From contig JBJTBH010000220.1 in assembly GCA_046091285.1 (NCBI GenBank), positions 1 to 22,239 on the forward strand: a stretch of DNA of 22,239 nt, in the 5' to 3' direction. The position numbers were made by a program, and so were the translations under genes. Below are positions 1-6,589 of the stretch, in pieces (the first letter of the stretch is position 1; each line of letters begins with the position of its first letter). The DNA comes from CAIXOZ01 sp046091285 (lineage in GTDB: Bacteria > Cyanobacteriota > Cyanobacteriia > PCC-6307 > Cyanobiaceae). The notes under the pieces were generated by a model. The model was not told where the DNA came from, did no database searches, and saw nothing but the letters and a program-made list of their open reading frames with translations.

Positions 1-5
1 CACCC

Positions 6-302
6 TCAGCGCAGAAGTCGCGCCTGCCGCGGGCAATGGCCGGTCATGGCCGCCACCTGCTGCTCAGCCAGGGCCAGGGACCACCCCAGCCGCAGCAGAG
101 CATGAATCTGCTCGATCTGGGACAGAGGCCAACCGCGACACTCCAGCTGGACCCGGATCGCCTGCCAGGAGCCCTCACCGAACAGTTCCGACGGCGACCA
201 GGGCCGGCGGTCCGCTCCCTGATGACCGGACCTGGGCGCAAGGAAACGGTTGGAGGCCCCTGGCCCGGCGCGACGTCTGACGGAAGCCTTCCGGTGCTCC
301 AT
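6..302 (-). CDS. possible small hypothetical protein (98 aa)
   Basis: I do not recognise this protein. An open frame on the minus strand runs from ATG (300-302) to TGA (6-8). The first 35 residues are basic and low in character. Residues 36-90 look more like real protein, with two likely amphipathic helices (around WQAIRVQLE and ALLRLGWSLALAEQQ). There is no signal peptide, membrane helix or metal motif. It would be transcribed divergently from bioA with 87 bp between the starts. The true start may lie further in, near residue 35. The opposite strand also has an open frame here, but its composition looks like a shadow. Existence is uncertain; no function is proposed. Confidence 0.4.
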   Translation of the reverse strand: MEHRKASVRRRAGPGASNRFLAPRSGHQGADRRPWSPSELFGEGSWQAIRVQLECRGWPLSQIEQIHALLRLGWSLALAEQQVAAMTGHCPRQARLLR

Positions 303-389
303 GGGTCCATTCTGACAACAGCGCACCGCTCCGTCCGCCCGTTGGCGCGGCCTGATCGGCGCCCGTTCCGCCACCGCTGAGCCCCCCCT

Positions 390-1655
390 GTGACCTGGCA
401 TCCCCACCTGTGGCATCCCTTCGTCCAACCGGCCACGGCCGATCCGCCCCGCCGGGCGGTGCGCGGCGACGGGGCCCTGCTGGAACTCGATGACGGTCGG
501 CTGCTGATCGATGCGATCAGCAGCTGGTGGGTGACCCTGCATGGCCACGCCGAGCCGACGATCGCTGCGGCGATCGCCCGGCAGGCCCAGGACCTGGAGC
601 AGGTGATCTTCGCTGATTTCCGCCACCCGAGCGCCGAGCGTCTGGCTGAACGACTCAGCCGGCTCAGCAGCCTGGAGCGACTGTTCTTCTCCGATAACGG
701 CTCCACCGCCGTGGAGGTGGCGCTGAAGATCGCCTGGCAGTGGTGGCACAACCGCGCCACGCCACGTCCACGCCTGATCGCCTTCGAGGGGGCGTACCAC
801 GGCGACACCTTCGGGGCGATGGCGGTGGGGGAGCGCTCGCTGTTCAGCACCCCGTTCGAGCGGCTGCTGTTCGAGGTGGCCCGTGCTCCCTGGCCCGCCA
901 CCTGGTGGAACGACCCGGACGTGGAGGAGCGAGAGGCTCAGGCCCTGAAGCGGCTGGAGCAGCTGCTGGAGGTGCCCACCGCTGCGGTGATCCTCGAACC
1001 GCTGGTGCAGGGTGCTGGAGGCATGGCGATGGTGCGCCCCGTCTTCCTGCGGCAGGTGGAACAGCTCGTACGCCAGGCGGGAGCCCTGTTGATCGCCGAT
1101 GAGGTCCTGACCGGCTTCGGACGCTGCGGCACTCTGTTCGCCAGTCAGCTGGCCGGCATCCAGCCGGACCTGATCGCCCTCTCCAAGGGGTTGACCGGGG
1201 GATTCCTGCCGATGGGCGTCACCCTGGCCTCCGAGCGCCTTTACGGCGACTTCGTCGATCGTGATCCAGAGCGCACCTTCTATCACGGTCACAGCTTCAC
1301 CGCCAATCCGCTCGGCTGCGCCGCAGCCCTGGCCAGCCTCGACCTGCTGGAGGCGGATCCAGATCGCCACCGCACCATCGAGAGTCGCCATCGACCGCAT
1401 CTGCAGGCCTTGAGCCAGCATCAGGCGGTGCGCCAGCCGCGGCTGCTCGGCAGTATCGCCGCCTTCAACCTGGCCAGAGGGGAGGCGGGTTATCTCAATC
1501 CTGTCGGTCCGCAGCTCCAGAGGCTGATGCTCGAGGAAGGCGTGTTTCTGCGACCGCTGGGTCAGGTGGTCTATCTCCTGCCACCGCTGTGCATCAGCGA
1601 TGCGCAACTGGAGCACTGCTATGGCGCGCTCGGCCGCTCCCTGGAGCGCCTCTGA
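390..1655 (+). CDS. bioA: adenosylmethionine-8-amino-7-oxononanoate aminotransferase
   Basis: This is a PLP-dependent class III aminotransferase of biotin synthesis. It converts 7-keto-8-aminopelargonate to 7,8-diaminopelargonate, with S-adenosylmethionine as the usual amino donor, in the cytosol. The 421-residue length matches BioA (about 430). Visible landmarks are the N-terminal WHPF segment, SSWWVTLHGH, the phosphate-binding FFSDNGSTAVEVALK, the PLP-ring aspartate in LLIADEVLTGFGR, and the Schiff-base lysine in LIALSKGLTGGFLPMG. The start is GTG at 390, placing WHP a few residues from the N terminus as in the family. No bioD, bioF or bioC gene is visible upstream in this window, so bioA may stand alone here. 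It converges on the DUF3143 gene, 33 bp away. The motifs make BioA much more likely than other omega-aminotransferases. Confidence 0.93.
   Translation: MTWHPHLWHPFVQPATADPPRRAVRGDGALLELDDGRLLIDAISSWWVTLHGHAEPTIAAAIARQAQDLEQVIFADFRHPSAERLAERLSRLSSLERLFFSDNGSTAVEVALKIAWQWWHNRATPRPRLIAFEGAYHGDTFGAMAVGERSLFSTPFERLLFEVARAPWPATWWNDPDVEEREAQALKRLEQLLEVPTAAVILEPLVQGAGGMAMVRPVFLRQVEQLVRQAGALLIADEVLTGFGRCGTLFASQLAGIQPDLIALSKGLTGGFLPMGVTLASERLYGDFVDRDPERTFYHGHSFTANPLGCAAALASLDLLEADPDRHRTIESRHRPHLQALSQHQAVRQPRLLGSIAAFNLARGEAGYLNPVGPQLQRLMLEEGVFLRPLGQVVYLLPPLCISDAQLEHCYGALGRSLERL
570..577. repeat. HIP1 octamer GCGATCGC
   Basis: Exact HIP1 palindrome inside bioA, a highly iterated sequence characteristic of many cyanobacterial genomes. 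Confidence 0.8.
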
Positions 1656-1674
1656 CCCAGCCGCCGGCCTGGGT
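1655..1674. terminator. hairpin between convergent bioA and DUF3143 gene
   Basis: An inverted repeat ACCCAG/CTGGGT (6 bp, 8-nt loop) begins on the last base of the bioA stop codon and ends 14 bp before the stop of the convergent DUF3143 gene. There is no T-tract on either side, so intrinsic termination is only suggested by position. Confidence 0.3.
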
Positions 1675-1688
1675 GGCGATCAGCACCG

Positions 1689-1955
1689 TCAGGGACCAGC
1701 CAGGATCGCCGCCTGCACATCGTCCCGGGTGAGGCCGTAGGAAAAGCTGCGCTGGATCGTCTCGCCATTCTGTCGCCAGCAGACGACGAGCTCAGCCTGT
1801 CTGAGCTCGATCTCCGCGCTCCACGACGACAGCTCCAGGGTCCAGCGGGGGGAATGGCGATGGAGCTGCCGGCCCCCCAGCTCCTGAAGCCAGGACTCCA
1901 GGCTCGGCAGGGGATGGTGGTAGAGCGGCGTCGGCGCCGGAGGAAGCACGGGCAT
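1689..1955 (-). CDS. DUF3143 family protein (88 aa)
   Basis: This is a small conserved protein of unknown function, typical of cyanobacteria. The family pattern is clear: TPLYHHPLPSLESWL near the N terminus, then W.LE...W.AEIEL, a beta-rich LVVCW segment, and the C-terminal SFSYGLTRDDVQAAILAGP. It is probably soluble and alpha/beta. The ATG at 1953-1955 gives an 88-residue protein of normal family length. No clear Shine-Dalgarno sequence precedes it. The gene directly follows, and overlaps in another frame, the J-domain gene upstream. As I recall, the two families are neighbours in other cyanobacteria, which suggests a shared role. The J-domain frame continues 164 bp into this gene (see findings). 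Confidence 0.8.
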   Translation of the reverse strand: MPVLPPAPTPLYHHPLPSLESWLQELGGRQLHRHSPRWTLELSSWSAEIELRQAELVVCWRQNGETIQRSFSYGLTRDDVQAAILAGP

Positions 1956-2496
1956 CCGAGCGGGAAACGGAGAGGATGTCCCCACTCTGGGATGGCACCG
2001 AGGCGGACCACCAGCTCGGGGTGCGGACCAGAGCGACGCCCCGGGCCCACGCCAGACCGAGACCCAGCACCAGACTGAGGACCATGGCGACCGCCAGCAG
2101 CAACAGGGCCAGCCATTCCCCGCCGGAAAGGGCCCGCCGCAGGGAGGTGGCCACCGGCAGCGGTCCACCCAGGGACGACCCGGAGCGGGTGGCAGCGGCT
2201 GTGTAAGGCGGGACTTCCAGGGCTGTCGTCAGGGAAGAGCGCCGCCGAGCCGCCAGCAGATCGTCGTCATAGGCGCGCCGGCGCTGGGGATCGGCGAGAA
2301 CCGCATAGGCCTGCTGAACGGCCTGGAAGCAGACCGCTGCGGGGGCTGCCGGCAGGGTGGTGGTGTCAGGGTGATACCGCTTGCTGAGGGTGCGGAAGGC
2401 CTGACGCAGATCCTCGGGCGTGGCGGCCTGGGTGAGACCGAGCCGGTCGTAATGGTTCAGGCCGGGACGCTCTGCTGGAATCGAACCACCAACCAC
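1792..2496 (-). CDS. J-domain (DnaJ-like) membrane-anchored protein
   Basis: This is a type III J-domain protein, expected to stimulate an Hsp70 (DnaK) partner at a membrane. The J domain spans about residues 14-78 (NHYDRLGL, then KRYHPDT with HPD at 42-44, then AYAVLADPQRRRAYD). There is no Gly/Phe region and no zinc domain. A linker follows, then one strong hydrophobic segment at about 128-150. The start is uncertain: no ATG lies in frame just before the J domain, and GTG at 2494-2496 is the nearest usable codon. The last 54 or so residues are Pro/Ala/Ser-rich and look like out-of-frame translation of the overlapping DUF3143 gene, so the normal stop may have been lost or a frameshift may be present. 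It diverges from rsmG with 57 bp between starts. Confidence 0.75.
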   Translation of the reverse strand: MVGGSIPAERPGLNHYDRLGLTQAATPEDLRQAFRTLSKRYHPDTTTLPAAPAAVCFQAVQQAYAVLADPQRRRAYDDDLLAARRRSSLTTALEVPPYTAAATRSGSSLGGPLPVATSLRRALSGGEWLALLLLAVAMVLSLVLGLGLAWARGVALVRTPSWWSASVPSQSGDILSVSRSDARASSGADAALPPSPAEPGVLASGAGGPAAPSPFPPLDPGAVVVERGDRAQTG

Positions 2497-2553
2497 CTGG
2501 CCAGCGCGGGGTGTGCGGGATCCTAATGACCTTTCTCCCCCTGAGGCCCCGGC

Positions 2554-3270
2554 ATGGCAACGGCCGATCACTGGACGGAACTCGGCTGGCGACCGGAAGA
2601 GCGGCAGCGGGCCGACTTCGAAACCCTCCAGGACCTGCTGCGTCAGTGGAACAGCAAGGTCAACCTCACCCGGCTGGTGGAAGGGGATGATTACTGGATC
2701 GCCCAGGTGTTCGACAGTCTCTGGCCGCTCAGGACCTGGTTGCAGCAGCCATCCCAACCGCTGCAGATCATCGATGTGGGCACCGGCGGCGGCTTCCCCG
2801 GACTGGCAGCGGCGATCGCTCTGCCGTCCGCCCGGATCACCCTCGTGGATTCCGTGGGTCGGAAGCTGGAGGCCGTGCGAGCGATGGCCAGCGCCCTCGG
2901 GCTGGCGGAACGGATCACGATCCGCTGCGAGCGGGTGGAGCAGACCGGACGCGAACGCAGCTGCCGCGGACGGTTTGACCTGGCCCTGGCGCGGGCGGTG
3001 GCGCCGGCACCCGTGGTGGCGGAATACCTCGTCCCCCTGCTGCGACCGGAAGGCCAGGCCCTGCTCTACCGCGGCCATTGGAGCGATGACGATCAATCCG
3101 CCCTCGATCGGGCGCTGCTGGCACTCAAGGCCAGAATGAGGAGCCTGGAGCGCCGCGAGCTACCGGCAGGCCGCGGCGAGCGCCATGCCGTCTGGATCCA
3201 GCCCCTGGCACCCTGCCCCCGCGCCTATCCCCGTGCCGTCGGCATCCCGGCCAAGCAGCCCCTGGGCTGA
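2554..3270 (+). CDS. rsmG: 16S rRNA (guanine(527)-N(7))-methyltransferase RsmG
   Basis: RsmG (GidB) uses S-adenosylmethionine to methylate N7 of G527 in the 530 loop of 16S rRNA. The 238-residue length is usual. The N-terminal helical part carries LLRQWNSKVNLTRL, the family hallmark, at about 28-41. The Rossmann SAM-binding loop is IDVGTGGGFPGLA at about 73-85, followed by the acidic strand end in ITLVDSVGRKLEA. Further on, FDLALARAVAP matches the family R-A motif region. ATG at 2554 is preceded by a weak GAGG. The gene diverges from the J-domain gene and converges on the aldo/keto reductase gene, with stop codons 10 bp apart. It appears to be its own transcription unit. Confidence 0.93.
   Translation: MATADHWTELGWRPEERQRADFETLQDLLRQWNSKVNLTRLVEGDDYWIAQVFDSLWPLRTWLQQPSQPLQIIDVGTGGGFPGLAAAIALPSARITLVDSVGRKLEAVRAMASALGLAERITIRCERVEQTGRERSCRGRFDLALARAVAPAPVVAEYLVPLLRPEGQALLYRGHWSDDDQSALDRALLALKARMRSLERRELPAGRGERHAVWIQPLAPCPRAYPRAVGIPAKQPLG
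2812..2819. repeat. HIP1 octamer GCGATCGC
   Basis: Exact copy inside rsmG, just after the SAM-binding loop codons. Confidence 0.8.
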
Positions 3271-3281
3271 AGCCGGGGGCT
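3257..3281 (+). terminator. hairpin across the rsmG/AKR convergent stops
   Basis: AGCCCCTGG pairs with CCGGGGGCT over 9 bp around a 7-nt loop. One pair is G-U only when read on the plus strand, so the structure fits the rsmG transcript better. It covers the rsmG stop codon and touches the stop of the convergent aldo/keto reductase gene. No T-run follows. Confidence 0.35.
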
Positions 3282-4477
3282 CAGGCTGAACTGAGGCGCT
3301 GCACGGTCTGGCCCCCGACGCGCTGTCGCAGCTGCCGGAGACGTTCAGGAATCCGGTCGCGCCACGGACTGGCCGCCAGCAGCGAACGCAGGTCCTCCTC
3401 GCGGACCGCGGCATCCAGCGCCTCCGCATTGGCGCCAGGGAACCAATGGCTGCCCTGTCCGAGCAGCCCATAGCGGGCCTGGGCAAAACCGACCAGATCC
3501 CAGGCCTCTACCAGGTTCCAGAGCCAGAGCAGCACTGGCAGATTGAGGCCACCGGGCGTGTCCTGCCAGGGCGGCAAGCCCTGCGACCAGGTGGCCAGCC
3601 AGTCAGCACCGAGCGCTTCCAGGCGGGCCTGCTCCAGCCGCGCCTGAATCGGAGGCAGCAGAACTCCGGCCTCCGGCAACAGGTCCACGGCCTGCAGGTG
3701 GCGATCAAAATCCTCCGGCCGCGCCGCACCGACGCGGAGGGTGTGCAAACCGGGCTGGGAGAGACAGAAGAGATCGTTGAAGACGATCGGATGCAGCGGC
3801 TCACAGAGCGCGAGCAGACGATCGGATGGCGTGTGCAGATGGCCGCCCTTGTCGGTCGGACTGATGACGAACACGCCCATGTCATGACGACGGGCCGCCT
3901 CGATCGCCGGACTGTTGTCCTGCCGGATGTAATACCAGTGCAGATTGACGAAATCGAAGCGGTCGGAAGCGATCGCCTCAAGCAGCACCGGCAGGGGCGC
4001 ATGGGAGGAAAACCCCACGGAACCGATGCGTCCCTGACGTTGCCAGCGCCGCGCCACCTCGAGACAGCCTCCGTCGCGGAGCGTCTGCTCCAGGTGGTCG
4101 GTGCGGTTGAGACCGTGAATGGCGAGCAGATCGACACGGTCCACACCGAGCCGAGCGAGGCTGAGCTCCAGCTCCGCCTCGAAGGCGGCGGCATCAGCCT
4201 GAGGCGGCACCTTGGTCTGGAGCAGGCGATCAGGATCGGGAACCGCCGGCAACAGAGCCCCGAGCTGACGCTCGGACGTGCCGTAATGGCGGGCTGTTTC
4301 GACATGGTGGAACCCATGGGCCACCGCCGCTTCGAGGATGGCCTGCAGGTTGGACTGGCTCTCCGCCGTGATCGCCCCAGGCTCGAGATCACTCCAGCTC
4401 TGCTGAAAGCGCATGCCGCCGAGGGAAAGCACCGGCATCGACAGGCCCGTCCGCCCGAAGCGTCGACAGGGGATCAT
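3281..4477 (-). CDS. aldo/keto reductase (COG1453-like)
   Basis: This is a predicted NAD(P)H-dependent aldo/keto reductase of unknown substrate. The N-terminal 270 residues form the TIM-barrel part: FGRTGLSMPVLSLGGMRF at the start, HVETARHYGTSE, LLQTKV with the catalytic-type lysine, and VDLLAIHGL with the catalytic-type histidine. The aspartate of the usual DTA..YG motif is glutamate here. The C-terminal part (about 270-398) is helical and Trp/Leu-rich. It has no CxxC cluster, whereas many COG1453 proteins end in a ferredoxin-like domain. A separate [4Fe-4S] ferredoxin gene overlaps its start by 4 nt (ATGA), so an electron-transfer partnership is a fair inference. The family call is firm; the reaction is unknown. 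Confidence 0.85.
   Translation of the reverse strand: MIPCRRFGRTGLSMPVLSLGGMRFQQSWSDLEPGAITAESQSNLQAILEAAVAHGFHHVETARHYGTSERQLGALLPAVPDPDRLLQTKVPPQADAAAFEAELELSLARLGVDRVDLLAIHGLNRTDHLEQTLRDGGCLEVARRWQRQGRIGSVGFSSHAPLPVLLEAIASDRFDFVNLHWYYIRQDNSPAIEAARRHDMGVFVISPTDKGGHLHTPSDRLLALCEPLHPIVFNDLFCLSQPGLHTLRVGAARPEDFDRHLQAVDLLPEAGVLLPPIQARLEQARLEALGADWLATWSQGLPPWQDTPGGLNLPVLLWLWNLVEAWDLVGFAQARYGLLGQGSHWFPGANAEALDAAVREEDLRSLLAASPWRDRIPERLRQLRQRVGGQTVQRLSSA
3969..3976. repeat. HIP1 octamer GCGATCGC
   Basis: Exact copy inside the aldo/keto reductase gene. Confidence 0.8.
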
Positions 4478-4905
4478 GAGCGCGCACCGGAGCGGGGGAG
4501 CGTGCGTTTCAGGCGGGCCGGCGATGGCAGACCGAGGGGATGGAGTTCCTGCTCCTGCAATCGTGCCTCCAGGACCGGCAGGTCCTCATACGCAACCCAA
4601 TGAATACAGTCGACGGGACAGGTATCGATCGCCTCCTGAATGCGATCGGTGCTGTCACCGTCCTGACGGATGGCGCGGGAACGCCCCCAGCGGGATTCCA
4701 CCAGGAATGTGTTCGCGGCAACGTGGGCGCAGTAGCGGCAGCCGATGCAGACGGCTTCATCAACCCAAACCGCTTTCTGGCGCAAAGCGCCACCGAGCAG
4801 GGGCTCCGACCCTGTGCGAACAGGCTGAAGGGATGGGTCGCTGAAGGCCGTGAAGGCCAGGGATGGATCCCTGGAAGGGCGCAGGCCGACCGCCGACGGG
4901 TCCAT
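4474..4905 (-). CDS. [4Fe-4S] ferredoxin, cyanobacterial/DnaJ-ferredoxin type
   Basis: This is a small electron-transfer protein with one predicted [4Fe-4S] cluster. The ligands are C53, C56 and C59 in CIGCRYC and C96 in TCPVDCIHW; C100 is an additional cysteine. The pattern VDE.VCIGC...NTF....GR.R..., then IQEAIDTCPVDCIHWV, matches the ferredoxin module that plants carry fused to a J domain in chloroplast proteins (the Arabidopsis DJC76/77/82 type, from memory). The first 45 residues are a variable extension with no clear signal peptide. ATG at 4903-4905 was chosen because it lies 4 nt after the Ycf35 stop; the open frame extends further, but upstream it is a shadow of ycf35. The 3' end overlaps the AKR start by 4 nt, implying translational coupling. 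The physiological partner is not known. Confidence 0.88.
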   Translation of the reverse strand: MDPSAVGLRPSRDPSLAFTAFSDPSLQPVRTGSEPLLGGALRQKAVWVDEAVCIGCRYCAHVAANTFLVESRWGRSRAIRQDGDSTDRIQEAIDTCPVDCIHWVAYEDLPVLEARLQEQELHPLGLPSPARLKRTLPRSGARS

Positions 4906-4909
4906 GGAA

Positions 4910-5302
4910 TCAGCCGTCCCAGCGGCTGACGACCAGTTCAATGCTGCCGTCGCGATGCTGGGTCTGCTCCTGAACCTGGAATCCCTCCGCCTCCGAGGCG
5001 GCCAGAATCGTCCGCAGGGCATAGCGCTGGGTGAGCTGGGCGAGGAAACGCTCCACAGGCACCGCCTGACGCCAGAGGTCAAGATCGGTCACCAGCTCAT
5101 ACTCACCGCTGGCGGCATTCCAGCGGAAACCGATGTCACCACCGTTCTCCGGGGTGATGGCCAGCTCGGCGGTCTCGGTCTGGCCGCGATAGCCGCGGAT
5201 CGCCCGCTCACCGCAGGACGGCTGGTGGCCGAGGTCCCGAAGGGCTTCGATCAGGGCGCTGCGATCGCGGAGTTCGGTCTTGAGGGTGCTGAAGTGAGAC
5301 AT
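4910..5302 (-). CDS. ycf35: DUF1257 / Ycf35 family protein
   Basis: This conserved 130-residue protein of unknown function is also encoded in some algal plastid genomes as Ycf35. Family features seen are the start MSHFSTLKTELRD, an ALRDLGH segment, a central GDIGFRWN....YELVTDLDLW, and the closing beta-rich EGFQVQEQTQ..GSIELVVSRW. There are no membrane helices and the single cysteine is not in a motif. It lies 18 nt after the DUF2997 gene and 4 nt before the ferredoxin gene, so these are very probably one operon. DUF1257 and DUF2997 genes commonly occur together. The biochemical role is not established. Confidence 0.9.
   Translation of the reverse strand: MSHFSTLKTELRDRSALIEALRDLGHQPSCGERAIRGYRGQTETAELAITPENGGDIGFRWNAASGEYELVTDLDLWRQAVPVERFLAQLTQRYALRTILAASEAEGFQVQEQTQHRDGSIELVVSRWDG
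5261..5268. repeat. HIP1 octamer GCGATCGC
   Basis: Exact copy near the 5' end of the ycf35 gene. Confidence 0.8.
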
Positions 5303-5320
5303 GCGATCAGCGACGGGCGA

Positions 5321-5533
5321 TCAGGAAGGGAACTGTTCAAGGGTCTGAGCATTGGCCAGATCAGCGGTCAGACCCTGATAGGCCTCGGAGGTGCTGCGAC
5401 GGGTCTGAACGGAACCGAGGCGGGCCTCGATCCGGGACGTGAGATCCTCACAGGCCTGACCTGACAGGCCCTCAACCAGTTCCTCAACGCGACCATCAGG
5501 CCGGATGCGGAACCGCAGGGTCTGTTGGGCCAT
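5321..5533 (-). CDS. DUF2997 family protein (70 aa)
   Basis: This is a 70-residue protein of the DUF2997 family, function unknown. The family core is the N-terminal pair of strands QTLRFRIRPDGRVEELVEG, followed by a helical part beginning GQACEDLTSRIEARLG. The ATG at 5531-5533 puts this core at the very N terminus as expected. No cysteine outside C28, no membrane segment. It leads the DUF2997-Ycf35-ferredoxin-AKR run and is separated by 74 nt from the HEAT-repeat gene upstream, where a promoter could lie. Confidence 0.85.
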   Translation of the reverse strand: MAQQTLRFRIRPDGRVEELVEGLSGQACEDLTSRIEARLGSVQTRRSTSEAYQGLTADLANAQTLEQFPS

Positions 5534-5607
5534 ACCCGCTGGGGTGACATGACTGGGATGTTAACGGGGTTCACCCCTGGCTGCCGAAGAAACGTGCAGG
5601 ACCGGCT

Positions 5608-6417
5608 TCAGCTCAGCAACCCCTCATCGACAAGGGTCTGGAGGCGATCAAGCACCTCCGGGGCCTCCAGCTGTTCGAGAGCCACCCGGGCCTCATCGCG
5701 AACGCCGGTGTCGGCATCGTGCAGCAGAGTCCAGATCAGAGCCTCCTGCACCTCCTGCTGCCTGGGCTCGACCAGATCGGTGTAGAGCCGCCCCAGGGAC
5801 CAGGCGCTGTTGCTGCGCACCGCCGGCTCGCTGTCAATGCGCAGGCTGAGCAGCAACTGGGCGGCCGCTGGATCGGCCTTCGCCGGACCCGTGCATCCCG
5901 CTTCCGCCAGGGAGCTGGCCGCCCACAGCCGCACCGCGGCCACATCGACCTGCAACGAGCGGATCAACGGATTGAGGATCGGCGCTTCCGGGTAGTTGCC
6001 CAGACTCCAGGCCACCGCCTTGCGCACATAACCATTGCTGTCAGCCTGCAACAGGGCAAGCAGGGGTTCGACCGCCAGAGGGTGGGGATTGCGCCCAAGG
6101 GCATACACCGCACTCATCCGCTGAATCGGGCAGGGCGACCCGAGCAGGGGCATCAGGGCCGGAATCGCCCGCGGATCCCTGTGCTCGCAGAAAATGCGCA
6201 ACCCTTGCATGCGCTCCTCGGGGGCCCCGGTGAGAAGCCGCAGGCCCTGATCGCATTCGGCCGCCACATCGATCAACTCCTCGGCGAGCAGATCGACGTC
6301 ATCCAGGGGGTCACCCAGCAATTCCTGAGCGAGTTCCATCGCCAGCACATCGGGATCGAGCGCCAGCTCCTGGGGGCTGGTGCCGAAGGGCTCGAAAGGC
6401 GGGATGGAATCCGACAT
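5608..6417 (-). CDS. HEAT-repeat protein (269 aa)
   Basis: This is an alpha-solenoid protein of the PBS-lyase HEAT-like class, probably a scaffold. The first 55 residues are acidic (LDPDVLAMELAQELLGD, DDVDLLAEELIDVA). From about residue 70 onward, repeats of roughly 31 residues are visible: DPRAIPALMPLLG with SAVYALGR, AVEPLLALLQ with KAVAWSLGNY, ILNPLIRSLQ with AASSLAEAG, then SNSAWSLGRLY and DEARVALEQL. Cyanobacterial relatives include phycobilin lyase subunits (CpcE/F) and IaiH, a HEAT partner of the Fe-S scaffold IscA. The ferredoxin gene in the same cluster makes an Fe-S role tempting but unproven. The start is ATG at 6415-6417, which gives MSDSIPPFEP; the longer frame upstream reads through the miniprotein gene. 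Confidence 0.82.
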   Translation of the reverse strand: MSDSIPPFEPFGTSPQELALDPDVLAMELAQELLGDPLDDVDLLAEELIDVAAECDQGLRLLTGAPEERMQGLRIFCEHRDPRAIPALMPLLGSPCPIQRMSAVYALGRNPHPLAVEPLLALLQADSNGYVRKAVAWSLGNYPEAPILNPLIRSLQVDVAAVRLWAASSLAEAGCTGPAKADPAAAQLLLSLRIDSEPAVRSNSAWSLGRLYTDLVEPRQQEVQEALIWTLLHDADTGVRDEARVALEQLEAPEVLDRLQTLVDEGLLS

Positions 6418-6463
6418 GGGGGGATCGTAAGGGCGAGCCCCCCCCTTTTCTGATTCCGAACCT

Positions 6464-6589
6464 TCAGCTGATCGGGGCCGGGCCGGCCATGTCACCTGGC
6501 AACCAGATCCTGGCGCTGACAGCAAACAGAGCCAGGCCGAACAACAGCACAATCGCCGCCGGCAGCACAGTGGAGCGGAAGAATTGCAC
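6464..6589 (-). CDS. one-helix membrane miniprotein (41 aa)
   Basis: I do not recognise a named family. A GTG start at 6587-6589 gives a 41-residue protein: a short N-terminal VQFFRST, one hydrophobic helix (LPAAIVLLFGLALFAVSA, about residues 9-26), and a tail RIWLPGDMAGPAPIS. The arginine just after the helix suggests that end lies on the cytoplasmic or stromal-like side. Size and layout resemble small accessory subunits of photosynthetic or NDH complexes, but it does not match the Pet or Psb small subunits I remember. GTG is the only reasonable in-frame start and no Shine-Dalgarno is seen. It lies 46 nt upstream of the HEAT gene on the same strand. Confidence 0.6.
   Translation of the reverse strand: MQFFRSTVLPAAIVLLFGLALFAVSARIWLPGDMAGPAPIS

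Noticed and set aside
36..380. A plus-strand 114-codon frame upstream of bioA, considered as the end of bioD.
   Set aside because: It shows no BioD features (no P-loop or C-terminal family pattern) and is Pro/Arg/Gly-rich like a shadow.
6..1616. A 536-codon minus-strand frame covering bioA.
   Set aside because: Opposite bioA it is a Gln/Arg/Gly-rich shadow. Only the last 98 codons, beyond bioA, were kept as a doubtful small gene.
2460..2520. A tRNA-like T-loop (GGTTCGATTCC on the minus strand) at the 5' end of the J-domain gene.
   Set aside because: The would-be T-stem has a G-G mismatch, and no matching acceptor stem, D arm or anticodon arm could be built around it. It reads in frame into the J domain and is most likely coincidence, though a decayed tRNA remnant is not excluded.
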